IMG/VR virus record: IMGVR_UViG_3300045051_000399
Span: 1 to 61,323 of that record
Strand: one strand, 5' to 3'
From: a virus
DNA length: 61,323 nucleotides
Below are positions 50,759 to 59,200 of this stretch, piece after piece (position 1 is the first letter of the stretch; each line of letters starts with the position of its first letter). Both the position numbers and the translations under genes were made by a program. Below the pieces are notes generated by a model. The model did no database searches and had not been told where the DNA came from. It worked only from the letters and a program-made list of their open reading frames with translations.

Positions 50759-52051
50759 ATGTCGCTGATCCTGATCAATTCGTTTGACGGTGGCGAGGAC
50801 GTTACCGTCACGAATCTACCGAGCGGCCGCTCGTCGGCCGCCGGAAGTGCGCCGGCGATCTCCGCCGGAAGCACACTTGCCGCCGTGGCGGCGGTTGCGA
50901 TCGCGATCGCGGCCGCCGCAACGCCTATCGCCTCGGCGACGGTCGAGGGGGCGGGCGCTCGATCGGACGCACGCGGCACCGCGCCGGCGTTCGAGCTGGG
51001 GATCTCGGCGGATGGTGCGACGGCGGCCGCTCGCGCGAGTGGCACCGGGCCGAGCTTCTCCGCCGGCTCCATCCTGGCGGGCTCGGCGGCCTCCTCGACG
51101 GCGTTTGCCTCAGCGCCGGCCTATGCCTCCGGCTCTACACTCGCGGGCTCTGGCGCGGCCGCTAGCGCCCGGAGCACGGCACCGGCGATCAGTGCCGGGA
51201 GTGCGGCGGCCGGCACCGTGGCGGCCGCCGGCGCGCGTGGCACCGGGCCGGCCTACTCCGCCGGCTCGACGCTCTCCGGTATCTCGGCGCGAGCTGGCGT
51301 ACTCGGGTACGGCCCGGCGTTCTCGGCGGGCTCGACGATTGCGGGCTCCGGTGCGACGGCGGAGATCGTCGCAACGCCGGGCGTCGCAGGGATTGTCACG
51401 GCCGCCGCCGGCGCGACGGGATTCGGCCGCGCGGTTGGCATCGGGCCGACGTTCTCGGCGGGCTCTGCCCTGGCCGGCTCCACGGCCGCCGCATCGAGCC
51501 GCTCGCCAGCGCCGGCGTACTCTGCCGGCTCGACATTCGCGGGCTCTGGCGCGGCCGCGAGCGCTCGCGGGACTGGCCCGACGTTCGCGCTCGGCATCTC
51601 GGCCGCCGGCGCGACGGGCTCGGCCCTGGCGCTCGGCTTCGCGCCGACGTACGCACTCTCGCAAGCCTTCGCCGGAGCGACGGCGCGCGCAGCGGTGCGA
51701 GGTACCGCGCCGGCAATCAGCACCGGGACGACGATCGCCGGCGCGGCCGCGAGTGCGTTCGGCAGTGGCACGGCCGGCGAGCCCGGCCTCGGGACGGCGG
51801 CGCTCGGGAGCACCGCGATCGCCTCGTGCGTGCTCATCGGCGGCGAGTCGCTCATCGAGGATCTCGTGCTCATCGAGGGCGCGACGGCCTCCGCGTACGT
51901 GTATTGCGGGAAACCATTCATACCGGGGCCGCCGTTCCGTGTGCCGGGCCGGTACATCGATCGCGTGCGCCTCACGGCATCCGTCGTTGACATCGCGCGC
52001 CCGAGTGGGCGTTACATCGATCACGTGCGACTTGCGGGGAGGCTTACATGA
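50759..52051 (+). CDS. Protein with 14 contiguous 22-residue Ala/Gly/Ser repeats
   Basis: A 430-residue protein. Residues 32-339 divide exactly into 14 units of 22 residues with the pattern P-[AST]-[FYI]-x-x-G-[ST]-x-[LI]-A-G-x-x-A-x-A-x-A-x-G-x-[AG]; one clear unit is PAYSAGSTFAGSGAAASARG plus TG. The C-terminal 90 residues are a separate domain with SCVLIGGESLIEDLVLIEGA and a duplicated GRYID(R/H)VRL peptide. Repeats this regular suggest a fibrous or solenoid fold, possibly a shaft. No known family recognised. Confidence 0.7.
   Translation: MSLILINSFDGGEDVTVTNLPSGRSSAAGSAPAISAGSTLAAVAAVAIAIAAAATPIASATVEGAGARSDARGTAPAFELGISADGATAAARASGTGPSFSAGSILAGSAASSTAFASAPAYASGSTLAGSGAAASARSTAPAISAGSAAAGTVAAAGARGTGPAYSAGSTLSGISARAGVLGYGPAFSAGSTIAGSGATAEIVATPGVAGIVTAAAGATGFGRAVGIGPTFSAGSALAGSTAAASSRSPAPAYSAGSTFAGSGAAASARGTGPTFALGISAAGATGSALALGFAPTYALSQAFAGATARAAVRGTAPAISTGTTIAGAAASAFGSGTAGEPGLGTAALGSTAIASCVLIGGESLIEDLVLIEGATASAYVYCGKPFIPGPPFRVPGRYIDRVRLTASVVDIARPSGRYIDHVRLAGRLT
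50852..51775. repeat. 66-bp coding tandem repeat, 14 copies
   Basis: This interval encodes the fourteen 22-residue units. The copies are imperfect at the DNA level but keep register without any insertion: 308 codons = 14 x 22. Two units (residues 208-229 and 54-75) are degenerate. Confidence 0.8.
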
Positions 52052-52437
52052 CGGAAGCGGCAACCGGGCCGATCGTCGGCGATCTCGTCGTGTACCTCGA
52101 CACTGACAATCCGTTCGACTTGCCGATCGTCGATCGTGCCGGCGTGCGCCTCGACGTGTTGACGTGGGCGGCCGACTTCAAAGTCGATACCGACGAGACG
52201 CACACGGCAACGAAGCTCACCGTGGCCGTCGTCGGCGCGCCCGATCCGGAAGATGGCACGAAGTCTGTACTCCATTGGGTACTGACAGACGATCTCTTAC
52301 AACCGGGCGACGCGGCGAATCAATGGCCGGTGACTGAGACTCCAAAGACGTGGCCGTATTCAGTCAAGCGCACCGACGACGGGCTCGAAAAGATCGTGAG
52401 GCGCGGTCGGCTCATTGTGAAGCGGGCGCGGGAGTGA
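52048..52437 (+). CDS. Hypothetical beta-rich protein
   Basis: A 129-residue protein (VGDLVVYLDTDNPFDLPIVD; ATKLTVAVVGAPDPEDG), beta-rich and acidic with a basic end (KRTDDGLEKIVRRGRLIVKR). Similar small proteins occur near phage fibre genes. ATGA overlap with the repeat protein. Confidence 0.55.
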   Translation: MTEAATGPIVGDLVVYLDTDNPFDLPIVDRAGVRLDVLTWAADFKVDTDETHTATKLTVAVVGAPDPEDGTKSVLHWVLTDDLLQPGDAANQWPVTETPKTWPYSVKRTDDGLEKIVRRGRLIVKRARE

Positions 52438-52973
52438 TCCGGCTCCCGCGCATCACACGGCCGATCGCGATCTCGGCGGTGCTCATGGTGCTGGCATGGA
52501 CCGGCGCGCAATCCGACGGAAGCGCGTACTCGGACGCGCGGTTGCAGCCGGTGACGAGCGAGGCCGAGCCGATCGATTGGCGCTGGGCGATTACACAAGG
52601 CGGGCTTACGCTCGTCGTGCTTGTACTGTTGTGGAGCTATCGAAAGGATATGCAACGCTGGCAAGCCGACTCGGTGGTCGCGCAAGAGCGGGCCGATCGC
52701 GAACAGCGAGGCTTCGATCAGTCGCGCATCGACGAAGCGATCCGGTACCATCGGGCCGTCGAGTCGCTCTCGTCGCGCACCGACGCGACGTTGCAGCTCG
52801 TCGCCGAGGCGCTCTCCGGCCATAGCACCGTGATCGCGCGCAATACCGATGCGGTGCATCGCACCGCCAAAGAGGCCGAGCGCCTCGATCGCCGCATGGA
52901 GCTGATCGAGCGTCTCATCAATGACATCCGTCGAGGAGATCCGAATGACCGATCCCGAGCGCCTCTCGCATAA
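52434..52973 (+). CDS. Two-pass membrane protein with cytoplasmic/periplasmic coiled coil, lysis candidate
   Basis: A 179-residue protein from GTG 52434. The first hydrophobic segment (ITRPIAISAVLMVLAWTGAQ) could be a membrane helix or signal. The second (ITQGGLTLVVLVLLW) is followed by a long charged coiled coil (RWQADSVVAQERADREQRGF to ERLDRRMELIERLIND). It overlaps the M15 peptidase gene by 29 bp, so a holin- or spanin-like role is plausible. Confidence 0.5.
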   Translation: MIRLPRITRPIAISAVLMVLAWTGAQSDGSAYSDARLQPVTSEAEPIDWRWAITQGGLTLVVLVLLWSYRKDMQRWQADSVVAQERADREQRGFDQSRIDEAIRYHRAVESLSSRTDATLQLVAEALSGHSTVIARNTDAVHRTAKEAERLDRRMELIERLINDIRRGDPNDRSRAPLA

Positions 52974-53490
52974 TGCCGAGCAGCTCGCGCAATGTTACGG
53001 CCCGTTTCGTGATCGCGCCCGACTCGTACTCGACGGGCAAGAGGCGCGCGGCATGCGCCCGCGTATCGCCGCGCCGGCGTGGCGAAGCTCGGTGCTTCAA
53101 GCGGCCGCCGTCGCGGCGGGAAACTCCCAAGTCAAGTGGTCGTTTCATCAGGCGACGGCGAAGGATGGCACGCCCGAGTCGCTCGCGATCGACGTGCTCG
53201 ACGACGACTATCCGATGCCCTCGCCGCATCAAAGCGAATGGCCGGCACAGTTCCGCGCGTTTGTATTCTGGCTGGCGGCCCTGGCCGAGAGCCGGGGGCT
53301 CGAAACGGGCGGCGTGTTCGGGCTTCGCGGCGAGGAGCGCGAGGCGTGGCTCCACGCGATCCGCAACGCGGTCGAGCCCGTCGTATGGCTGGGTGCGATC
53401 GGCTGGGATCCCTGCCACGTCGAGCCGGGCGGAAACTTTACGACGGCGGCGGCGCGCGCCGGTCGGCGGCCGTGGGCGGAGGGATCGTAG
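52945..53490 (+). CDS. M15-type peptidase, candidate endolysin
   Basis: A 181-residue protein from ATG 52945 (GAGGAGATCCGA upstream). SFHQATAKDGTPESLAID (66-83) gives S-x-H and the A-x-D metal ligands, and WDPCHVEPGG (154-163) the C-terminal W-x-x-x-H. Together these are the zinc-site layout of VanY/L-alanyl-D-glutamate peptidases used as phage endolysins. The conserved E before the last His is not obvious, so activity is inferred. No signal peptide, hence dependence on a holin or similar. Confidence 0.6.
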   Translation: MTDPERLSHNAEQLAQCYGPFRDRARLVLDGQEARGMRPRIAAPAWRSSVLQAAAVAAGNSQVKWSFHQATAKDGTPESLAIDVLDDDYPMPSPHQSEWPAQFRAFVFWLAALAESRGLETGGVFGLRGEEREAWLHAIRNAVEPVVWLGAIGWDPCHVEPGGNFTTAAARAGRRPWAEGS

Positions 53491-55142
53491 TGTTCGGAGA
53501 GTGCGGCATCCTCGACGACGGCCGACGCGTGCTCGCGCCGTGGAACGCCGGCGGCGTGTACATTGGCGATCGGTTTTTTCCTGGCCCACAGGTACGCATG
53601 CCCGACGCCGTGCTCGACGCCTCGGGCCGGGCGTGGGTAGTCGGCAAGGCGCAAGCCGACATCGGCCCGATGCGCGGCGCGCTCGTGCTCTGTGAATCCG
53701 TCGGCGACTTCTGGCCGATCGTCAACGACAACGGCGCATCGATCCCGGCGTTCGGTGCGCGGTGCGTGATTCGAGCGGACGGGGCCGCCGGCGTGCGCGT
53801 GGGGATCGCCTCGGGCTCGCACTCATGGGCGAGCGTGGCCGTCGAATCGCTCACGGGGATCACGCGCCGCATGCACGTCGCCGAGATCGGCACGATCGCG
53901 GATGGCTCGGGCGCGAACGGCTTGCGCGGTTGGAGCGAAGTCGGTCGGCCGCTCCCGATGCTCCCGCTCGACGAGTCGTTGCTCGGGTATCCCGTGCGCG
54001 GAGCCTCGACGCTCAACGCGGGCGTGCAGATTGGCGCGGCCCTCGGGCCGGTGCCCGACTCGGTGCTCGTGGCGCGCGGGATGCGCGTCGGGACGTTGCA
54101 GAGCGGCGGCGTGGACTGGCAAGGGCTTCGGCTGAGCGCGAACGGCAAGTATTGGGCGGGCGTGCAATACGTCGGCGGCAAAGTGCACGGCGGCGCGGTG
54201 CCCGAGCTGCTCGATCCGGTGAAGCTCACGCCGATCTTGAAGGCGTGCGCGACGGCATGGATCTTCGCGTTCGGACGATACGGGCACGATCCGAGCGCGC
54301 CGTCGGACTGGACGATCGTCGTTGACGACGACACGCCGCCGCCGGATCGGCCGTTTCTGATCGCGCGGCTCGCCGACAAAACGAGCGCGGATCTCATCTT
54401 GAAGTACGCGCCCGTGTGGGAGCGCGTCGCCGGGATCTTCATCACAAACGAGAACGGCCGCGACTTGCAGCTCGAAGCAGATCGCGCGATCGGTCGAATG
54501 GACGCGTTGCGCCTCCCGCGAAAGCCCTTGCTTTCCTACACGGGTAAAAGCGTTGACGCGGCGATCGCGGTGAAAGAGATCCGATGGATCGGGATCGAGT
54601 GCTACCTCGACGCGGTGCACGGCGAGAGCCTCCTCGACGCCGAGCACCGATGGCGCAACGAGATCCAAAAAGCGATGAGCGCACGTCGTGCGATTGCGAT
54701 CATCGGCGGCGCGTCGGGCGACGGCGGGCGCACGATCGCACAGCTTCAGCGGCTCATGCTGCGATACTTCGAGCTTGCGCGCGTGGCCGGCGCGGAGCTG
54801 CTGATCTGGTTTGCGTGGGGGCGGGCGCTCGGCGGGCGGGCGCTCGGGCTCGGGCAATATGCGGAGAGCGCACGACTCGCGACGACACCGATCCCGGTGC
54901 CCGCCGGCACGTGGCCGCCGGCACCGCCGCCGCCGATACCGCCGCCAGTGGATGAGGGCAAGCCGAAAATGACGTTTGCAGAGTCGCTCGCGTTGACGCG
55001 CCAGTGTGCCGCGAAGTGGCGCACGGTGTACGGCAAAACCGATCAAGAGATGGACGAAGGACAAGCGCATATATGGCTCTGGCGAATGCTCGTCGAGGGA
55101 TGGTCGGCCGAGGCTATCCTCGCCGACATTTACAAACGCTGA
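53490..55142 (+). CDS. Large hypothetical protein, possible TIM-barrel glycosidase/virion protein
   Basis: A 550-residue protein starting at GTG 53490 (overlap TAGTG). The N-terminal 260 residues are beta-rich with repeated G-x-x-V-x-D strands. The middle (TSADLILKYAPVWERVAGIF, ITNENGRDLQ, IRWIGIECYLD) reads like strands and helices of a TIM barrel, with acidic residues at strand ends. After a proline-rich linker (WPPAPPPPIPPPVDEG) a small helical domain ends the protein. Could bind or cut surface polysaccharide. Confidence 0.5.
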   Translation: MFGECGILDDGRRVLAPWNAGGVYIGDRFFPGPQVRMPDAVLDASGRAWVVGKAQADIGPMRGALVLCESVGDFWPIVNDNGASIPAFGARCVIRADGAAGVRVGIASGSHSWASVAVESLTGITRRMHVAEIGTIADGSGANGLRGWSEVGRPLPMLPLDESLLGYPVRGASTLNAGVQIGAALGPVPDSVLVARGMRVGTLQSGGVDWQGLRLSANGKYWAGVQYVGGKVHGGAVPELLDPVKLTPILKACATAWIFAFGRYGHDPSAPSDWTIVVDDDTPPPDRPFLIARLADKTSADLILKYAPVWERVAGIFITNENGRDLQLEADRAIGRMDALRLPRKPLLSYTGKSVDAAIAVKEIRWIGIECYLDAVHGESLLDAEHRWRNEIQKAMSARRAIAIIGGASGDGGRTIAQLQRLMLRYFELARVAGAELLIWFAWGRALGGRALGLGQYAESARLATTPIPVPAGTWPPAPPPPIPPPVDEGKPKMTFAESLALTRQCAAKWRTVYGKTDQEMDEGQAHIWLWRMLVEGWSAEAILADIYKR

Positions 55143-55201
55143 TCGAAGGCTCGAAGCGCTGGCGGCGGAAGTTCCACGCGCGCCGACGTGCGATCGATCT
55201 G

Positions 55202-56743
55202 ATGCGCCGCGTGACGGCGGCCGATCTCTCGGTTCGCGTGACCGCGCTCCTCCTGGCGCTCGTGCTCCCGAGCTGTGGCGGCGGGCATCGGCCGCCGGTG
55301 GTGCAACCGCCGCCGTTCAACGAAGCGGCCGCGCGCGTGACGTGCGAGGGGATCTGGCGTGCCGAGCTGCAACGCGGCATCGATCCGTCGGGCCTCGCCG
55401 GTTGCCTCGCCGATCTCCGGCGCGGCGCGAGCGTCGCACAGATCACGGCGAACGTGCGGGCGAGCGAGGAGTACAAGCAATTGCACGCGCCGCCGCCGCC
55501 GGGCCGGCTCGGGCAAGTGCGCGCCGTCAATGCCGCGCTCGCCGACGACTCGGGCGGGCTCCTCGGGTATGGCACGTCGCTCTTTTGGGCGCTATGGGGC
55601 ATCGAGCACGACGCCGATCGTCTCGACAGAAACCTTGCCGACGCGCGCGCCGCCGGCTTCGAGTACGTGCGCGTGCTGGCAACCGTCGGGCCGGGCGGCT
55701 GGACGGATCGCGCCGTGGATTGGAAGTCGCCCGGCTGGGCCGTGCGCGTGGCGGCGCTCACCGATCGCGTGCGCGACAAGTACGGGATGCGCGTCGAGTG
55801 GTCGCTCCTCGGGGGCAGCGCGACGACGAAGAGCGCCGGCGATCGCGAAGCGATGGTGCGCGCGTTCATCGCGGCGATCGTGCCGCGTCAGTCGAAAGTG
55901 TGGGCGATCGAGCTGAGCAATGAGGCGAACGATCTCACGTATCCCGAGGCGAAGAGGCTTGCCGGTATTCTCCGCGCCGCCGGCTTCTCCGGACTGCTTG
56001 CGATCACGTCGCCGACGACGGACGCATGCGACGATCAGGCGGCGTGGTATGCCGGCACGCCGGCGACGTTCGCGACGATTCACTTCTCGCGCGCGACGGA
56101 TGGCGAGGGCGGCGCGTGGCGGCCGGCGCGGCAACCGTGGCGCGAGTCGCGCTTTACGTGCCCGAGCGTGCCGCATGCGTACTCGAACGATGAGCCTCGC
56201 GGCCCGCGATCGTCGGTCACGATGGAAGCCCGGCCCGAGCTGCTCGGCGCGGATGCCGTCACGACGTGGATCGCCGGCGTCTCGTCGTACACGTTTCACA
56301 CGGGCGCGGGCGTGCGCGGCGGCGGCTTCGAGGATCTCCACGGCACGAAGCCCTACATTCCGAGGCCGGCAAATCTTCGCGACGTGGAGAACTGGACGGC
56401 GACGACGAACACGATCCGCGCGTTGCGCGCGCTCCTCCCGGCCGACGTGCCGAATTGGGCGAAGGGCTCCTCGCGGCCCGCGATGTTTGATGTCGAGTTC
56501 GCGAACGTCGAGCGCGTCTATTGCGCGGCGCAAGATGCCGGGATGAAGCCGGGCAGTCGCTTCGCGTGCTCGGCGGTGCACGTGCACGGCGTCGCGAAGC
56601 TCACCGCCAAGCGCGCGATGCGCGTCGAGGTCTACAGCACTCGCGATGCCGCGAAGGTGCAGAGCGTCGATCTCCCAAGCGGCGGCGCGCTTCGCCTCGA
56701 TCCGAGCGCGCCCGGCGCGTTGCTCCTGGGGAGTTTCCAATGA
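55202..56743 (+). CDS. Lipoprotein with DUF4214-like segment and clan GH-A-like glycosidase domain
   Basis: A 513-residue protein from ATG 55202. The N-terminus has arginines, a hydrophobic stretch (VRVTALLLALVLPSC) and a lipobox-like LPSC with Cys25. Residues 44-95 (GIWRAELQRGIDPSGLAGCL ... ITANVRASEEYKQL) resemble DUF4214 helices. Residues about 118-430 look like a cellulase-type TIM barrel: ELSNEANDL places E241 after Asn as in the clan-A acid/base N-E motif, and TMEARPELLG places E342 about 100 residues later as the possible nucleophile. The C-terminal 90 residues are beta-rich. A phage-encoded lipoprotein glycosidase could degrade capsule or alter the envelope. Confidence 0.55.
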   Translation: MRRVTAADLSVRVTALLLALVLPSCGGGHRPPVVQPPPFNEAAARVTCEGIWRAELQRGIDPSGLAGCLADLRRGASVAQITANVRASEEYKQLHAPPPPGRLGQVRAVNAALADDSGGLLGYGTSLFWALWGIEHDADRLDRNLADARAAGFEYVRVLATVGPGGWTDRAVDWKSPGWAVRVAALTDRVRDKYGMRVEWSLLGGSATTKSAGDREAMVRAFIAAIVPRQSKVWAIELSNEANDLTYPEAKRLAGILRAAGFSGLLAITSPTTDACDDQAAWYAGTPATFATIHFSRATDGEGGAWRPARQPWRESRFTCPSVPHAYSNDEPRGPRSSVTMEARPELLGADAVTTWIAGVSSYTFHTGAGVRGGGFEDLHGTKPYIPRPANLRDVENWTATTNTIRALRALLPADVPNWAKGSSRPAMFDVEFANVERVYCAAQDAGMKPGSRFACSAVHVHGVAKLTAKRAMRVEVYSTRDAAKVQSVDLPSGGALRLDPSAPGALLLGSFQ

Positions 56744-57654
56744 GACGCACACTGCTCGCGCTCGCGATCCTCGTCGGGCTCGTCGCGCCGGCGGCCGCGC
56801 AAGAGTTCCCGCCGGAGCTGCCGCCGATTCAACCGTCGATCCCGCTGTTTTGGATGACGATCCCGGCTCCGGTGCTTGACTTGCCGAGCGCGCCTCCTGG
56901 CGAGCCGATCGACGTGATGTTGCTCGGGCCTTCGAATGTGTTCACGTCTCAGGCGGAGATGACGACGTATTGCGCGACGTTGCAAACGAACGCGAATAAC
57001 GTCTATGCGGCCGATCCGTTGAATCCGACGCGCGTTCGGATCGTGGCGTGTCTCTACCTCGCGAACTACGCCGCGCCGAAAAACATGAGCACCGAGCTAT
57101 CGCAGATCCAATCAAACCGACTCGGCGAATGCCCGACGTGCGTCCCGGCCGTGACGCGCGTCGTCGATGTCGCCGCACTTCGCGATCAGTACCACGCCGA
57201 TCGCGTCTCGCTCATCGACACCGGCTCTGGATCGTGCGGCCTCGGATACATGAACGCCGCGAAGTTCGGTAAGACGTGGGCGTTTTCAGTTTTTGATAAG
57301 GCGTGCGGAGCCACCAATAGCAGTGCCTGGCACGAATGGGGGCACAACGACGGCTTGTGTCACGACGACGCAAACGCGAGCGGTTGCACGCCGGCGTTTC
57401 CATACGGGTACGGATTCTGCGATAGCGCGCATGGCCGCCGATCGCCGATGGTGTATCCGAGCCCGTGCGGCGGCACACGTGTCATCTTCAGCAACAAAGA
57501 CAACACGACGACGTACGGGTACCCATTCGGCGATGCGACGCACGACGAAGCCGCCGTGCTGCGCTGGGCGATGCCGATCGAGGCGGCTTTCTATCAATCG
57601 ATCGGCTCGGTGCCGATGCCAAGGGCAACCGGCAAACCCGTTCCGACTCAATAG
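56740..57654 (+). CDS. Secreted metzincin metalloprotease
   Basis: A 304-residue protein. MRRTLLALAILVGLVAPAAA is a signal peptide with A-x-A cleavage before Q21. HEWGHNDGLCHD (198-209) matches the metzincin zinc motif H-E-x-x-H-x-x-G-x-x-H-D exactly, including the trailing Asp of adamalysin/reprolysin-like enzymes, and SPMVYPSPC (235-243) supplies the Met-turn. Eleven or more cysteines around this core suggest disulfides and extracytoplasmic maturation. RVIFSNKDNTTTYGYP also fits the adamalysin-like C-terminal region. Proteases of this type in phage genomes are rare. It starts 4 bp inside the glycosidase gene end and may process virion, envelope or competitor proteins. Confidence 0.75.
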   Translation: MRRTLLALAILVGLVAPAAAQEFPPELPPIQPSIPLFWMTIPAPVLDLPSAPPGEPIDVMLLGPSNVFTSQAEMTTYCATLQTNANNVYAADPLNPTRVRIVACLYLANYAAPKNMSTELSQIQSNRLGECPTCVPAVTRVVDVAALRDQYHADRVSLIDTGSGSCGLGYMNAAKFGKTWAFSVFDKACGATNSSAWHEWGHNDGLCHDDANASGCTPAFPYGYGFCDSAHGRRSPMVYPSPCGGTRVIFSNKDNTTTYGYPFGDATHDEAAVLRWAMPIEAAFYQSIGSVPMPRATGKPVPTQ

Positions 57655-57669
57655 GGGGAGGATCCGACA

Positions 57670-58080
57670 ATGAAACAGGTTCGCATCGTGCTCGTGCTCC
57701 TCGTCGCGTTCGCGGCCCTGGCGTTCGCCAGTGGTACGAGCGAGGCGCAAGTGATCATCAATCCGACAAAGATCGTGACTCCGGCGAGCCCGGATCACAA
57801 TGCGACGTTTGCCGGCGTGGCGATCGTCTCGTCGTATCAGCTCGTCTATCGAGACGGCACGACGGCAATCAATACGCAGGATTGCGGCAAGCCGACGCCG
57901 GATGCCGCCGGCAAGATCTCATGCACGATCCCGGCGGCGGTGCTCGCGGTGAAAAACAAGCAGCTCACCGTGCTCGTGAATACGATCGGCGACGGCGGGA
58001 CGACTCCGAGCGTGGTATCGGATTTTTTCGGCTCGCCCGGCGCGCCGGCGGCGGCGGGAAAGCCGGTGCCGACGCCGTAG
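57670..58080 (+). CDS. Exported small beta-rich protein
   Basis: A 136-residue protein; MKQVRIVLVLLVAFAALAFA then SGTSEAQ is a signal peptide. The mature part is beta-rich (FAGVAIVSSYQLVYRDGTTA; KISCTIPAAVLAVKNKQLTV) with two cysteines, like an Ig-type domain. It ends with GKPVPTP; the metzincin ends with GKPVPTQ. Confidence 0.65.
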   Translation: MKQVRIVLVLLVAFAALAFASGTSEAQVIINPTKIVTPASPDHNATFAGVAIVSSYQLVYRDGTTAINTQDCGKPTPDAAGKISCTIPAAVLAVKNKQLTVLVNTIGDGGTTPSVVSDFFGSPGAPAAAGKPVPTP

Positions 58081-58145
58081 TGCATGCGCTCGGGCGCGCG
58101 TTCGTGTGGCTCTGGCGCGTGCTCACGTTGCAATGGATTCATTGA
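58080..58145 (+). CDS. Possible 21-residue hydrophobic peptide
   Basis: GTG 58080 overlaps the previous stop (TAGTG) and the frame ends at 58145, encoding MHALGRAFVWLWRVLTLQWI plus H. It has the coupling typical of genes here but is very short, and could be chance. Confidence 0.25.
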   Translation: MHALGRAFVWLWRVLTLQWIH

Positions 58146-58158
58146 GGAGGATCGGCCA

Positions 58159-58515
58159 ATGGCAGCGGATGATCTGAAAACCGTCGTACGCGCAACCGAC
58201 GCGACAGGCGGATCGGGCGAGATCGGTACGGCGGGCACGGGCTCGACGGGCGCAACGACGGTATATGCGATGCCGGCGTGGAAGCTCGCACTCGTGCGCG
58301 CCGCGCGCGCGGGCTTGCAGTCATTCGCCTCGGTGCTCGGCGTCGGCGCAACGGGCTTGCCCGAGTGGATGCTCAACACGCCGTCGGCCGATTTTCTGAC
58401 GAAGATCAAGCTCGCGGCTGCGATCGGCTTCGGCACGGCGGCCGTGTCGATCGTGCAGGATACGATCGAGTTTCTGAAGGGGATCGATCAAACGCATCCG
58501 CAATACCGCGCGTGA
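58159..58515 (+). CDS. Hypothetical protein, possibly membrane-associated
   Basis: A 118-residue protein behind GAGGAGGATCGGCC. Gly/Thr/Ser-rich N-terminal 40 residues, then helices, one of them moderately hydrophobic (IKLAAAIGFGTAAVSIVQDT). Sits between exported proteins and a lipoprotein; role unknown. Confidence 0.55.
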   Translation: MAADDLKTVVRATDATGGSGEIGTAGTGSTGATTVYAMPAWKLALVRAARAGLQSFASVLGVGATGLPEWMLNTPSADFLTKIKLAAAIGFGTAAVSIVQDTIEFLKGIDQTHPQYRA

Positions 58516-58553
58516 TCGAACGACGAGTCGGCAACAACGAAGAGGAGGATCCA

Positions 58554-59150
58554 ATGACGTGGTACGAACGGCTCACGCCGGCGCGCGTGTTTCTCACGGC
58601 CGCCGCGCTCATCGCGCTCATCGTGTTCGCGGCCGCCGGTTGCGCGGCACGCGGCGCGAGCTTTACGAAGTCACTCGCGATCTACGGATACAAGGCGGAG
58701 AGCGGGATCGAAGTGATCGAGCACACGGTCGCACAGCTCGAAGCCGCGCACGCGCCCGGCGTCACGACGGCGCGGGCCGCCGACGTGATGAAGCTCGCAT
58801 ACAAGGCGGGCGGCCTCGGCAAGCAGCTCGCCGACGCGCTCGAACTGTTCGACAAGCTTGGGAGCGCGGAGGAGCGCGCGACGAGTCAAGCGGGCATCCT
58901 GGCGCTCGTCGAGTCGCTCTCGGCGACGCTCGGCGAGATTCTCAAGATCGATCTCGGCGGGACGGCGGCACAGATCGCCGCGCTCGTCGGTAACGTGACG
59001 GGCTTGCTCGACGCGTTGAAGATCGAGATCGCGAAGTTCCACGCGGGAGCCTCGACGGGCACGACGGGCTTGCTCACGATGCCGGGGGCCGGCATCACAG
59101 TCGGCAACGGGATCACGTTGACAGAAGCGAACCTCGTCGCCGCGCACTGA
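58554..59150 (+). CDS. Lipoprotein
   Basis: A 198-residue protein behind GAGGAGGATCCA. TPARVFLTAAALIALIVFAA then AGCAARGASF is a lipoprotein signal (lipobox A-A-G-C, Cys at about residue 30). The mature part is helical (SGIEVIEHTVAQLEAAHAPG ... KQLADALELFDKLGSAEERA) with a Gly/Thr-rich end. Such a protein could be an outer-membrane spanin component or an exclusion lipoprotein; the length is greater than for typical spanins. Confidence 0.65.
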   Translation: MTWYERLTPARVFLTAAALIALIVFAAAGCAARGASFTKSLAIYGYKAESGIEVIEHTVAQLEAAHAPGVTTARAADVMKLAYKAGGLGKQLADALELFDKLGSAEERATSQAGILALVESLSATLGEILKIDLGGTAAQIAALVGNVTGLLDALKIEIAKFHAGASTGTTGLLTMPGAGITVGNGITLTEANLVAAH

Positions 59151-59200
59151 CGATCGCGCGCCGGCGCTCTCAACTCGGATCAACGAAAGGGCAATCGACA

